In this document: piece after piece, positions 1-12,414 of the stretch | How positions within the stretch are numbered: the stretch's first letter is position 1 | How the letters are laid out: each line of letters opens with the position of its first letter | From: Lantana camara | Taxonomy: Eukaryota > Streptophyta > Magnoliopsida > Lamiales > Verbenaceae | NCBI GenBank assembly: GCA_037501455.1 | Contig: CM074863.1 | Coordinates: 55,905,501-55,969,500, forward strand | Length of the DNA: 64,000 bases | Direction of reading: 5' to 3' | Position numbers and translations under genes: made by a program | Notes under the pieces: generated by a model | The model's input: only the letters and a program-made list of their open reading frames with translations | The model's database searches: none | Told to the model about the DNA's origin: nothing

Positions 1-1860
1 CGGTTTGGAGCATAGCCTCGTTGCAAAACCATTTTAAGCTTACATATGCTCGTATATATAGTTCAAAACATTTAACCTTATGATAAGATCATAAACGTAT
101 CTTATAAGCACGTATCTATTATATAAATATAATAGTATAGTCACATGCGGGCTTGAAAACGAGCACTTTGGGTTGCTGGCCGTATTAACTAAAAAGAAAA
201 AAACCTACACCTCACCTTTTTACCAAAATACCAACAGATGAGCATTGACGGTCAAGAAGGGGTTAAATGGTGGATCTGACACCTCTCGAACTCGAATCTG
301 AGACAAACAAACACATACTCACAACTGAGACTCGATCATGAACCAATTGGACGCACGGCGATGCATAAGAATGTATTTGGATGCAATGCACATCATAAAT
401 ATTCATACTTAGGCGTCTCGATTCACTTAATGAGAAATCATATCAATAATTCAAGAATTAAATTCATAACGAGTTAAATAAATTCTTATATTAATATTTC
501 ATATGCATTCATAAGATTAAAGTTCAAAAAGAGATCATGAGATGCAAGAAACATTAAACGTGCCATTCAAGCCATTTAAATTCAAAACACGTACGAACCG
601 TATTGTATAAATTCATAAACGTAATTCATAAAATATAACAAATAATTAAACTACAAAATTACATTTAGAGTATAAATTTCATGCATAAGAATTCAAATAA
701 GTACACAAGATCACATTCATAATTAAACCATATAATATAAAAGCAAGATTAAATAAATTGTTAAAGGAAAAATCTATACAATTCATGAATATATACACCA
801 TGTCACATGCACCATCAGCTCCAAACACATTTAAGATCATATAAATCTAATCTAAGTCACAAAATTCAAAAGCACAAAGCATCAAACTTAATCCATTCAA
901 GCGCCACGTGAATTCCATGCAAAAGGAACAAAATAAACAAGCAAACACTTAAGAAATTAATGAAAGGAGCATATAAATGAAAGTGCATCAGCTGGCCATT
1001 CTCCCCGCCAGGGGAGATTTCCTCTACAACTTTCCCCGGCCAGGGAAAAGGGAAAAAGTTTACAGAAGGTTCAAAGGGAATGTCCCCGGCCGGGGACTTC
1101 CCAAGTTCATTTCTCCCCGCCCGGAGAGAAGCTTTCTTCGTGAAGAAAACGCAGTAACAGATCGCGAATCCCCTGCATCAAACACTCAACAGCACCAGCA
1201 ACTAACAAGGCAACACACAACAGTAATTAAACCACAAAAGCAACAGCCACAAAACTTACAATTGCAGCCACAAACCGGGCACGAAAGGGATCAAAGATAG
1301 CATCAGATTCCATGGAAAAGCTTGCAAGAACTCAAGATTCAAAAATGGTGAAATCACATACACATCTCACACAACCAAATCATAGCCATAATCACATAAT
1401 AGCTGCTAAGAAAATCACATTTCATGCTTCAAATCACACAGAAACAAGCTCAAGACATGGATTCAAGAAAAATGGAGAAAACTTAACTATTCATTTCATG
1501 GATCAAATCTCAATCATATATGGCTCAAATTATGAATTTCTTGGATGTAAATGATCATATAAGCATATACATATCAAATATAGACTTACCTTTTGAAGAA
1601 GATGGAGTAAAGTGAAGATCAAAGCTCAAAAATCCCCAAGGGTTGAGAGTTGCGAAAATGGAACTGCTGCTGCTCCAGAACTCAGCTTCTTTCTCCTCCT
1701 ACATTCATCTCTCTATAAACTTGATTGCAGTTAAAATTGTTATCCCCAAAACTGTTAGAGGTACGCATTCTGAACACGCCAGTTACTGTCTCATAAGACC
1801 CTGGCGCCATGCATTCATTCATTGCATCACAATTATGTGCGCAGTTACATTTTCTACTTG
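1..1860 (-). mobile_element. Reverse-strand gypsy LTR fragment (family E)
   Basis: Read on the minus strand this stretch has the same ordered signals as the other long gypsy LTRs here. A CT-rich leader-like block ends at a GTAAGT donor-like site (1589 down to 1584). An array of 16-bp palindromes follows (1001-1128), then the GCCGTGCGTC-type motif (about 366 to 325) and a short block (297 to 216) between CTCAG and GTGAGG. The LTR 3' end lies left of the window. Its first several hundred bases appear missing, because an A-type element end begins before they would fit. The right edge is uncertain by 100-150 bp. No coding region is supported; the small open frames are chance. Confidence 0.6.
1001..1128 (-). 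repeat. Array of four 16-bp palindromes, family E LTR
   Basis: Units lie at 1001-1016, 1032-1047, 1082-1097 and 1113-1128, starting 31, 50 and 31 bp apart. The third, GTCCCCGGCCGGGGAC, is a perfect palindrome. The other three have 7-bp arms with one mismatch around a GC or CC centre. Two dyads of 31-bp spacing are separated by a 50-bp step, the geometry seen in the other LTR families. Confidence 0.75.
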
Positions 1861-1998
1861 AACCACTATCCTATGTGTTTAAAGTAAGTTCTACTTTGGA
1901 AACTTGCCTTAACATGAATAGAAAATATAAACACTACCTAAAGTTATTACGAAACATGAGTAGAATCTGAGGACAAATTGTCTTTAAGGGGGGTGGAT
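1861..1998 (+). mobile_element. 3' internal end and polypurine tract of an A-type gypsy element
   Basis: A degenerate GAATCTG-AGGA-CAAATTG hairpin (1963-1980) precedes the purine run AAGGGGGGTGGA, which abuts the LTR start TGTAACAGCC at 1999. The same order occurs at 33031-33067 in the second A-type copy. The coding part of this copy is not visible; it is truncated on the left, and its junction with the reverse LTR piece is not sharp. Confidence 0.6.
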
Positions 1999-2704
1999 TG
2001 TAACAGCCCAGATTTCGGGGCTAAGAAGAAATAGATTTCATTTTATGTGAACAATGTGCTTTTATGCCTCGATTATTGAATGTTATTCCATTGCAAGACT
2101 CCTACCAATATTCATTCACCAAGTTGAAACCTTCACATATTCCTTATGAAACCTTAGAAAACCATATTTCACATTTTCCGGACTCATATCTTAGCTCTTG
2201 TTACCCCAAGATACACTTTGAAAATTGTTTGTCAAAAAATTACCATTAGGTCCCTAGTTACCATTTACTTCACAAACGTAGAATTTTTCCGGGACACTTT
2301 TACCTATCAAATATTGTGCTCAAATGAATCCTTCTGAAATTTTATGAATTATGGTATCATTCCCGAACCCTAATTCTCATTATAACTCCCGTAGTAGCCA
2401 AAACCGGCTAGAAACCCTAGTTTTGCCCAAATTGAGAGATTTTCAAATTCTAACGTTTTCCTTATACAATATTGTAACCAAAACGATCCTTGAATTATTT
2501 TATGAATTTTAAGACCCTTTCCAAACTTTAGTTCAAATCCTAACTCATTTTATATTTTTTTCCTATTTTTCCTAAAGTACTATTCCCACCGTAAAAACTA
2601 ACTTTTAAACCGTACGGCGTTTGATATCCAATATTGTACTCAAAATAATCCTCAAATTATTTTATGAATCATGAACACTTTCTCAAAAATTAATTCACGT
2701 CCTA

Positions 2705-3460
2705 TCATACGAACTCCACGTACTTGTCGTGAAACCCTATATCAATACTTGGAGTTCTTGAATCTGATCGTCTAATTCAAGGTTGAAAATAAGAGGAGTG
2801 TGACCCGTTTGCTATATTGAGCAAAGAACCAACACTATCAGATTGTAAGTAACGCACCCTGTCGACTATAAGGAGTCGAGAAATAACGTTATCCGGGAAA
2901 GGGGTTTGAAACCCTAATGTCGTTCAGCAAAGAACTTGAGAGAATAAATCTCACTTGAATGAAAATTCAATAATTTTACTTCTTGATTGAAAGAAAAACA
3001 AGTTACAATGCTGAATATAAAGATGCATGCATGGAATCCTAAGAGTCACTAGAATACTAAAGGACACAAGCTATTCCCGCCACTTGCCATGAAGGCTTAC
3101 AAAAGTGGGCTTAAATAAACTAATATGCAGCTAAATAATGATAAAATAAAGGCCCAAATAATACTATAATAGGCTTAGGGCCGAATTACATCATTTTCAC
3201 ACTTTGGACTTTAGGAATTGGACATAAAAACATTGAAGTATTCTGAATTTGGTTCAGCAGCCCATCTTGAAGGTTGGAGTCCAGTTTGAGCAAATTGGTT
3301 TAAGAGATTTCCAACTTCCTCTTGGATAATTTTGGCCCGAGCTCTTGTAATTGGACCACCATAACTTTGTTCCTTATGTATCCTATCTTCTTGAGCTGTG
3401 GATCTGTCCAGCTCTTCATTTCGGACAAGATATGGCCGCGGTTCATCATGATTCACATCA
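2705..3460 (-). mobile_element. 756-bp insertion in LTR A, possible retroelement 3' fragment
   Basis: The stretch is absent from the second A copy, where the flanks join directly around 44165. TCCTA occurs on both sides (2700-2704 and 3461-3465), consistent with a 5-bp target duplication. The minus strand carries an 81-codon open frame (3456-3211) with a GPITRARAK segment like those near the C-terminus of some plant gypsy polyproteins. The ends are not TG...CA, so the element class is unclear; it may be a truncated or internally deleted reverse-strand retroelement. Confidence 0.45.
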
Positions 3461-3774
3461 TCCTAGCTCCGTTTTAAGTATTTTCTCATATTTTTCAAAA
3501 TTCCAAACCCTTACTACTTTAACTTGAAACGTTTAAATGTTAAGTGTTTATAATCATCGAAAACCCTTTCGATCCTCTTTCTTTTGCGACTTTTACCATT
3601 TCAAACTAAAATTTGAATATTGTCCTACGTTTTTATTACTATTTTCACTTTATTTTAGATTTATTTTATTGTCTATACACCTAAGTACCCTAGATAATAC
3701 ACCTAGCTACCCTCAAGCCCTTAGTCACTACCCTAAACTATAGTTAATTGCACTTAAACCCCCAAGGTTACACC

Positions 3775-3782
3775 TATAAATA
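3775..3782 (+). promoter_or_regulatory. TATA box of LTR A (first copy)
   Basis: TATAAATA lies about 60-90 bp upstream of a CT-rich leader-like segment. The same box is at 44523-44530 in the second copy. Confidence 0.5.
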
Positions 3783-5345
3783 CCCTAGAGATCATTCACA
3801 AAATTCACACAACAATCACTCTCTCCCTAGAGTAGTTGACGGCAGCAGCCCTTCTTCCTCTCTAAGGTTTGTTTTTCTTTTATTATTTCATGCTTTATAT
3901 TATGTTCTTAGTATAATATAGTCATAGTATGCTTAGATTTAATTAAATTATGCTTTAGGAATTTTATTTTATGAAATATATGCATAATTGTTAGTTTTAA
4001 ATATAATGTGTTATGTGTTTAAATAATTATGATCTTGTTTGATTAAATTCATGCTTAGATTAATTTATTTTGAATTAATTTTATGATTAAAGTTACATAA
4101 AGTGTTACATTGTGAGTTTAATTATGTGTTATGGATTTAGAACTTATTAAATCTGATCATGAGCTAATATGAACACATTCGTGTAAGCCTAAGAACACAT
4201 TTATAATGTTCTTGATCAATTTTAAGTGCACGTGTGATAGTGTGTGTGTGTATGTGTGAGATCAATTCTATGTTATAAATTGTTTAATTCATACGAATTT
4301 GAATAGTAAATGTTTTCAATAGTAATTTTGACTTTTTGGTCAACATATATTAATATAATTTCGAAATTTATTCAAAAATAATTATAATATAAGTTTTAGA
4401 ATTTAAAAAAAAGGGATTTTATCCTAATTTTCCAAAAAATCGGCAGTTTCGTAAATATTTTCGAAACATAACCTACACTGTAAAATTAAACCCTAATCTT
4501 CATCTTGAATACTTATAATTAGGATCATAATATGATTAATAAATATTTGATTAGTTAAAGAATTCATAAAACCTAATTTATTAAGGAAATTCCCTTAAAC
4601 GGTTAAGATTAGGGTTTACCGAATATTCTCTAACGTGTTATAGTTTATGTGCTTACTTGATTAGAAAAATAAGATCTAATGTGTTACATTGTGTACCATA
4701 TGTGCCTATTTGGTGAGAGTAATAAGAACTTAGTTCTAAGCCTACAGTAGTTAATACTTTCAGGCGAAATTAGGACCGAGAAGTGGAATCTACACGACTA
4801 CCGGTATAGGTGAGGGTTAAAAGCTTTTCAACTGGAGTCATGCCTATATGTATCTATATAAAAACTATTTTCAAACCTACCTATTAGTTATGATTTATTA
4901 CCCTATATACATATTACTACAAATATAATATCCCTCTTTAAGAGGAAAATACTTTTATGTCGGAATCAGGATCTTATTCGGACATTATATACTTTAGTCC
5001 TATTATTACTAAGAACTGATTCCCCGACTAACCAAGCAAAATATCTTATCATTACTGTTATTATGGGTCCCGGCTGTATCCGTAGCAAGCAATTACCCGG
5101 ATGGTATCGGGCCGAGGGTATTGTTGGTGTTGCGGACTGCCACCAACTCTTGGTAGTGGTTTAACTGGAGGTTAGTTACTTCATGCCAAGAGATATACAA
5201 GGGAATGGTATGAGCTCCCAATTACTGCTACGTCACCGCGGGGTAGCTCCCTGGGCGCGACATCGGAGTTAAGGAGGTATTATCATATTGGTTTTATTAA
5301 AGTATCGGTGCCTTGATCAGCCCGCTACTGTTTTACCAAATTATT

Positions 5346-6564
5346 TAAGGAGCACCTGCCCACGCCGCCCGACTGTCGCCCGCTATCGCCACGTGTGCTG
5401 GAAGTAACTACTGCCGGCTGTACGTGACACTGGCGTACACACCTAACGCGCGTCACCACGCAGTGTGCGGGCGATGCTCGAGTCGTTCCGGGCCGTCCTT
5501 TTGCGATCTCATTTTTCGTGTTTCAGTCCGAAAAATCCTGATTTATTTTTACCCTTTTAAAATTTGTTTTAATAAAATTAATATTATTTTTGAAATAATT
5601 TTTAAATTGGGATTTTGAGAAATTAAAACGGATTTAATTTTCGAAAAAATTAACATTTATTATTTTTGAAATAATGAAGAGATAGAATTATTAATTTTCA
5701 GAAATTAATTGGAATTTTATTGATTTAGTATTTCTTGGATAATATTGAAAAGGCCTATGAACAAGAATTGCATCTAAGTCGTGTTTTAAGATATTAGATT
5801 AAAGAGAGAGTTTTAATTTATTGGTAAATTTAAATTCTTGCAATTTATGCATGTTAGGTGATCATGGGTTTTAGTCTTGTGATGTTTTAATTTATGCACA
5901 AGAATGGTTTAAATTTGGGGTTGGAGCCCCATATTTGCGTTTTTTCAATTGGGTTCGGTGCCCCACTTATGTGCGTACTGTTATGTGCTTATTATGTGGC
6001 TTTCCATATTACAGTTTTGAGGTCGGGGTATGCCCCGTGTATTTTGTCTATGGCCAATATGAAGCTTGAGCCATATTATTTTATGCAAAGAGAGCAGATT
6101 ATAGGAAAGTGAGGTTTTCTATTTATACTTTGAAGATTTGCACCCATGGAGTAAGATAGATCCACACAACAAGTAACATGGAGGCCATAAAGTGAAGACC
6201 CCTCAAATTGTTAGAGAGGGTTTCTATTATTGTAATAGATAGGGCATTGTTTTATTTCCAATTCCCTTATGTGATTTAAACTATTTTATGTGGCATGTAT
6301 GTTAGAACTTGTGATTGTGGAATGGCTCCCACATATCACGCATAAGATAGGTAGAACTTTTGATCATCTCATGTTAGTATCATGCTAGGACATGTTATCT
6401 GCTATGTGTTTGTGTGAAACGCATTTAATTTGTACTTGCATTAATCAAGACTAATTAAAAATGGATAACACGTATGTTGGTGAGGTCGAACCGGACAACT
6501 CTCCGGTTAAATCGAAAATTCCCTTAAAAATATGAAGCTAATTTTGAAAATAGGTGTTTAATTC
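5346..6564 (+). mobile_element. Copia 5' leader remnant, left part
   Basis: It aligns with the untranslated leader of the full copia element (about 53050-54190), including the GC-rich stretch that gives way to TTTCGTGTTT and the later block with GAACCGGACAACTCTCCGG. The copia 5' LTR that should lie to the left is gone. Non-coding. It is interrupted by the solo gypsy LTR at 6565 and resumes at 10087. Confidence 0.75.
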
Positions 6565-9500
6565 TGTAACATCCCGCTCGTCCGGCTGTACAGGTACGCG
6601 GTTCGAGAGTGCTAAGTGCGCTTTTAAATTAATTTAATTACGCGATTTACATGTTTATTTTATTCTTTATGCGAAATACTTGAATTATATGATTTAATAT
6701 TTGAATTTTTATTTGAACCTTATTTGAATTATTTGAATGTTTTTACCTTTTACTTCGTTTTTAATTCGTTTAAACCCGTTTTCGTTTCTAACTTTCATGA
6801 TTATGTGATATGTATGAATTATACGTGTCTTGAATGTGTTTTTATTTTCGTCGCGTGTTTTTAAGTTCATTTGATACGGTTTTCGAACCGTTTTAATTTT
6901 TAGGGACTTAAAGGCCTAATTTGATTTAGCGCACCTTGGGTTCCAGAAGGCGTATCTTGGGCTCGGGAATTCGGATTCGAATTCCGGAAGTCATGTCGAA
7001 CTTGTAACGAAGAATGGAAGCTAGAGAATTTGACCTCATATTTTTCTAAGACCGTTTGATACCCCGTATTTTGCCCGGAACGTGACCCTTGTGACAGAAT
7101 TGAGACCCTCGCCCGTTTCTCCCATACCCGACGCGTTTCTTATCCGATTTGACCCGTTTTTTAACCCATTTTCTCCTCTTTCAACCCTTTATCTCACTCT
7201 CTCTCCCTCATCTCGGTTTAGCGGCAGGAAAAGAAGAAAAAAAGCAGAAAACACAGCAGCCAAGGAAGAAAAAGAAAAGAGGGCAGTCACTATTCACTCG
7301 TGGACATTTCTTGCTCGTTCGACCTCCATTTCTCGTCAAATTCAAAAGGTATGCCCAGAATTTGAACCTCCATCTTCTTGCCTTTCTTTTGAATCTGATT
7401 TGGTCCATTTTCATCCATGTGTGATCATGTTTTGGTTGATATATGTGAATAGTTAGGTTTAATGCAATTTTGGAAGATTTCTTGCCAATCTTTGATCCAT
7501 TTCTTGGTTTTAAGCTATGTATGTGATCTTTATGACTTCTATGTTAAGATTATATGCATAAATTTCTTGGAAAATTACTGTAATTCAAACCACCATTTAT
7601 CAAATTTGAAGAAGCTTGAGGTTGAAAATGATGTTTGATCCCTTACCTTTAATTTTGCTTCCTCTTTGTTTGTGGTGTTTGGCTGTTGTTTTGTGCTCCT
7701 TTTTACCACTTTTTCTTGTTTCTTTGATGCTTGGAACTGCTGCTATGTGTTTATTGCTTTGGAGAAGACGAACAGGGGAGAAAGATGCAAAGGTCGCGCC
7801 CTGCGCAACGGTCGCGCCCGCGACCGAAGATTAGCTGTTTTCTGGTCGTATTCGCGGCCAATTTTTCCCTAACTTTCGACCTGAGTTTGCTGCTTTGGCT
7901 GGAGATGGTGGTGGTCGCACCCGCGACCACCTTTGCACTGGCCGCGACCCCATTTTTGGCTTCCTGCGTGCTTTTGCTGCTGTTGTTTTTCTTCATTCCT
8001 TTTTGTTTGTTAATGTGCTGCGTGTGTTTGTATATATCTAATATTATGCTTGTGCTTGTATATATAAATACTTATATGCATGTTATCTAGTATTGTATAT
8101 ATTTACACATATATATAGTTAAGGCATGATTTGTATATTGTATATGTGCATATGTGCGTACGTGTGTGTTTGCAGGCATGAGTTTGTTTATTTTGTGCAT
8201 GGGTGTGAATGTGTGTGTTAATATATTTTAATATATGTTGCATGCATACATATATATATATATGTGATTACATTTGTGTGCTTGTGCGTACGTGTATGTG
8301 CATGTATAAAGAGATAACATGTTAAATTTTGTTTATTAATAATTATAATATGCTATAAACCTTATCTTAATTTGTGAATTCAATTTAATTAAGTGATATG
8401 TGCCTTCACATTGTCTATATGCGGTTAAACGTGAATATATGAATTAATGTGATGATTCCTTGCTCCGTTTGATATTGTTTTGTCTCTTTTCTTGTATGCA
8501 TGTGTGTCTAACGTATATGAGTGTTGCATGAAATTCATGAATTGTTTAACTTAAAGCATATGCATTATGATTTAATATGATTCGATATGGTATCATATGA
8601 CTTAAATGAAATCTCATTGCATTCTTTATGGATCATTTGCATCCATGTGCATTTGCCGAGCGTCTATTTGGTACATTTTGAGTCTAAAGTTGTCGTTTGT
8701 TATTTGTTTTGTCCTTAGGTTCATTCCGTGGGTGACGAGGAGGTCTCATAGAGTCGTTTGAGTCCGTTTCATTCGGTTTGGTCATCAAGGTGAGGTTTTC
8801 TTTCTTTTAGTTAAGACCTACAACCCTACTTGTATTTAACCCTGCATATGATATACGTATATTTATATATTTATGCAAATACGTGTCTGATTAGTATTTT
8901 GTGGGACTTATCCTGTTTGCTATGAAATATTGAAAAACACTTTTATATATATATGTAGCCTATTTGATGTTAATTTGGTTTAAAAAGGGTTGGTGTGTGT
9001 GTGAATGTTTTGAAAATAGCGAGAAATACGACTTTGAATATAAGTTGAAAATTTCTGAAATTTTGAAATTAATAAGACTATAAATTTTGAACATTGAAAT
9101 GGGCCCCGGAGGTTTGTGCGAAAGAGCCCCGGGTGTCAGGTCGTCGGGTCTACTCCTAAGCATGGCCTCCATATGTTGGAAAGGATGTACCGGAACCCAC
9201 CAGGAGGTTTGGTTGAGGGATGGACTCCGAGGGTTGGAGAAGCATTGAGCACTCCCCTCAACTGTTAGATGGTTAGGGGACCGCGACCCCTTCCATCGTC
9301 GGAGAAATGGTAGGTTTTTGTGATTTGATTTCTTATGATTATGAACGGAGTAAGGATGGTTTGAAACTCGTTCTCGCCGAGTTGTTATGCTTTTGATTAT
9401 GAATATAGTTCGTTAAACGGGAGTGGACTTCTAATTACTAAAATTGGTTGATTTTGGCCTTCGGCCTTAAACCTTTTTATTTATATATAATATCACGGGT

Positions 9501-10086
9501 TAAAATGATTTAGAATGCAAAAACCACGCCCCGGTTCATGAACTCTTTAATTTCGAATATGCTATACTCTTATGTATATTTAAGTGTGCGTGTGTTAGCC
9601 CCTCACCAGTCTTTAGGACTGACCCCTCCTCGTTGTTTCCTTTTTCCCCTTGTTTTCTTTGAGTTGCAGGTGTTCGCGGGAAGTTTGTGCTAGGCGGCGG
9701 TCTTTTTGGTCGAGTCTTGAGTTTCGTATTCGGTTTCATGCATCATTTTATTTTATTTTGTTCTTTTGAACTTATGGGAGTTATGTATATGCAATATGAA
9801 TAGAATTTGAGCAATTTGTATAAGAAGAATTTAAATTTAAACAGTATAACTTGTATATTTTCTTATTTACTGAGTATGTATGTCTGATTATTCGAATCCT
9901 GGGAGCTTACTATGTAATATTTGATTTGTTTCGCACTCTGATTTAGAGTCTAGACCGCGTAGCATAGGAGAGATTTTGTTTGTCTCCCGTTCGTCATAGT
10001 TTGATACGTGTGCGGAGTTTCCATTTCGTTACACATGTTGGACTATGGTAGGGGGGATGTAGTGCCTTGCGCCCCGGGGTGCTACA
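6565..10086 (+). mobile_element. Complete solo gypsy LTR (3,522 bp)
   Basis: It runs from TGTAACATCC to GGGTGCTACA and is flanked by the duplication AATTC (6560-6564 and 10087-10091), with copia leader on both sides. No internal domain is present, so it is the product of recombination between the two LTRs of one element. Inside are a CT-rich leader, a palindrome array (7792-7949), the GCCGAGCGTC motif (8655-8685), an exon-like block (8719-8789), a CAGTC-TTTAG-GACTG hairpin (9607-9621) and a TTGCAG acceptor-like site (9664-9669). The GC-rich 3' third resembles the LARD-like LTR. Open frames around 7082-8090 are in this non-coding leader and intron-like DNA. Confidence 0.93.
7792..7949 (+). repeat. 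Palindrome array in the solo LTR at 6565-10086
   Basis: Clear 16-bp units are GGTCGCGCCCGCGACC (7810-7825), GGTCGTATTCGCGGCC (7844-7859) and GGTCGCACCCGCGACC (7913-7928). Decayed units are at 7792-7807 and 7934-7949, the latter keeping only its right arm CGCGACC. Start spacings are 18, 34, 69 and 21 bp. The array begins about 1.2 kb into the LTR. Confidence 0.75.
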
Positions 10087-10687
10087 AATTCGAGGTGCAA
10101 ACTTTGAATTAAATTCCTAGCATTTCATCAATAGAATTTAAGTTTGATCGGGGAAGCTAGTTGTTGTCCATGAGTCATGGGGTGACTACGTGAAACCTAT
10201 TAGTTCTTAGTTTCCTAATTGATCATTTTAAATGATCAATATTTCATGATCGATTTTAGGGAGGGCGATGGCCGCAGGTCGTGGGTCGTTCGAACTAAGT
10301 TTTGATCATGATCTTTTGATTGATGGGTCTAGCTTAACGCCTACGTAAATATGGATGTCACACGAGTCGTGGGCCATATTGAAAGATAGGTGATGCAAAA
10401 ATATTACAAAGAATTCCACTAAGTTGGAATTGGTAAGTTGTACCTACCTTAGGCTTTATTTAGGATGGCCATAAGTCGTGGATTTGAGATAAAGTGCTTA
10501 GGATCATAAACCCATTCGAAAAATAGGTTCCCTCTAAGACCTTAGGGAATTATAGATCTTCTAAAAACAGTGGGAGCAATATAGATTAATGACGTTATCT
10601 CATGTATATCATTATTATTCCGCTTGCTCACTTAGTTCTCTATTTTTCCATTTAGGTCGTAGATTCTGTGATTTTGTACGTGTTTTG
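10087..10687 (+). mobile_element. Copia 5' leader remnant, right part
   Basis: It continues the leader interrupted at 6564 and aligns with 54194-54797 of the full copia element, including the repeated ...AGTCGTGGG... phrases and the pre-gag segment TTTAGGTCGTAGATTCTGTG. Non-coding. Confidence 0.85.
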
Positions 10688-11298
10688 TTGGCAACCAAAA
10701 ACCCTCTAGTATCGATCCTCGAGTCAAACAAGTTGAATTCTGATTGGCTTAGGAATCTAAAAATCGTTTTAGATTCCGAAAAGAGAACTTATGTTTTCTA
10801 TGAGGCGGAGCTTGTTCCCGAAGGGGAAGCTCCGACCCGGGCTAAGCGGGACGCGATCCAGAAGTGGAAGGATGATAATCTCTAAGCCCGTTGTCTCATG
10901 CTTGCTAACATGTCTCTGACAAGCAAAGACAGCATGAGTCCATGGAATTTGGTTGGGAGATTTACGACTACTTAGAGAAACTTTACCGCCCTCATAAGCG
11001 TGTTACAAGGTATACCTCAAAAGAAATGTTCCATTCAAGAATGAGGGAAGGTATAAGTGTCTATGAGTATGGACACAAGTTCCTAGCTCTTACTGAGAAA
11101 CTTGCTTCCATGGACATGCCATTGAGAGATGAGCTTTCGGTGGATTTGTTACTAGCCTCGCTCCCACCATCATTCAACCCTTTTGTCCTTAACTTTAACA
11201 TGAATCATGCAAACGCTAGTGTAGCTGAGCTGATTAATCAGCTTGTGACTACTGAAAGCACGATCAAGAAGGACAATAAGGTTATGATGGTCGGCTGC
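10688..11298 (+). pseudogene. gag: Copia gag remnant, truncated
   Basis: This encoded the N-terminal and middle part of a copia capsid (Gag) protein, which forms the virus-like particle. It keeps motifs such as WLRNLKIVLDSEKR and LSVDLLLASLPPSFNPF, shared with the full element at 54798 onward. The start codon position reads TTG (10688-10690) where the full copy has ATG. A 12-bp in-frame gap follows ESNK. A TAA at 10883-10885 lies at exactly the position of a TAA in the full copy. A frameshift follows near 10915, after which the frame reopens around 10942-11290. The sequence stops at 11298, where a reverse gypsy LTR begins. It cannot make a working Gag. Confidence 0.85.
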
Positions 11299-12414
11299 TG
11301 TAGCGCCCGAGTGTGAGACGCAACATCCCCCGCACCAAGACCCGACCAGTATATGAAATGGAAAGTCCATACACGTGCCAAGTCAAGGCGAATGGGGACA
11401 CAACTCACACTCTATGCTAGGCGGGAGCTAACCCTTAAACCATTCAATACCAAATGCGATAAGAACAGACCATGCAATAAACACGAAAGCCACACATGAT
11501 AATCACATATATATACCATGAGCATCAAGCTCCAAAATAATTACAAGTATACGATTATCCAAGTACAAAAAGCCATCACGGTACAACCATCATGTACGCC
11601 CAACAAAACCGGTGCTAGACTCGAATGCAAGACACCTACAAGACTTGAATTCCCGCCTAGCATTCCTCCTAACCTACACAAAACAACTGAAAATAAATGG
11701 GTTCAGTCCAAAGGGGACTGGTGGGTATAAAACCAGGGCATAATATATAAGTATCGTGGTATTTAAACACGTTCATGCAAATTATAATCCCATAAGAGGT
11801 TTTAGAATATTTCCCAAACGGGTAAGATAAGAAAATCATCAAACAGGATTATAACAATCATATTCATTCAATAGGTTATTCGTGAGCCCGGCGATAGGGC
11901 TAAGTCTCCAACCTCCACCTTGTGTAATCATTAAGTGTTCATTAGGTTTTTATACATACTCTTTTGTGCATAAGCAATCGATCAATCATAATCATTCGAT
12001 CATTCATAATCATTCAAATAACACCTTTTTCCTCTGGGTGGTGCATGGGTTTGAAAGGCCCGGCCACCCAATCATTATGGCTAGTGGGGTACATGAATCC
12101 CTAAAAGCTCGGTTCCCATTCCTCTCAAAACTCCTACCGAGGGTCGGTATCGTCGTAGTTTGGTGGAACTAATACATGAAATCACCATCGGCCCTTGTCT
12201 CCCTGGATAGTCACATTTACTAAGTCCCTAGGCCCTTGTTTCATTCAAGCTCTCCCCAAAATCATTAGGTTGCGTATTCAATAGAGAAAAGGGCTTAACG
12301 TTCAAAATCATTGACTCTTTAAAAGACTCGATATATAATATAGTAGTTTGGCTTAAAACTTTTTCACATTGGAGATATATCAGGTCAGTTAAGTAATAGA
12401 AGAGAAACCCACCT
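11299..12414 (-). mobile_element. Reverse-strand gypsy LTR piece (3' 1.1 kb)
   Basis: It begins TGTAGCGCCC, the reverse complement of a gypsy LTR end, and inverts the last 1.1 kb of an LTR related to the 25958-29236 copy. A CAGTCC-AAAGG-GGACTG hairpin is at 11704-11720. It breaks at AAACCCACCT, where a forward LTR starts. The 5' two-thirds of this LTR are absent. Non-coding. Confidence 0.8.

Larger units (their letters stand above)
1999..5345 (+). mobile_element. Gypsy LTR, family A, first copy, 3' truncated
   Basis: It starts TGTAACAGCC directly after a polypurine tract, so it is a 3' LTR. It aligns with the copy at 33067-33322 plus 43687-44970. A TATA box at 3775-3782 and a CT-rich leader ending CTCTCTAAGG (about 3860) mark the promoter part. 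A small exon-like block (4764-4809) sits between TTTCAG and GTGAGG. The last roughly 500 bp, as seen at 31337-31839, are missing, and the sequence runs into copia leader DNA near 5345. That right border is approximate. A 756-bp insertion is present. Confidence 0.7.

Noticed and set aside
7082..8090. Cluster of open frames as a host gene
   Set aside because: They overlap in several frames within the leader and intron-like part of a solo LTR that has a clean target duplication; no protein family is recognisable.
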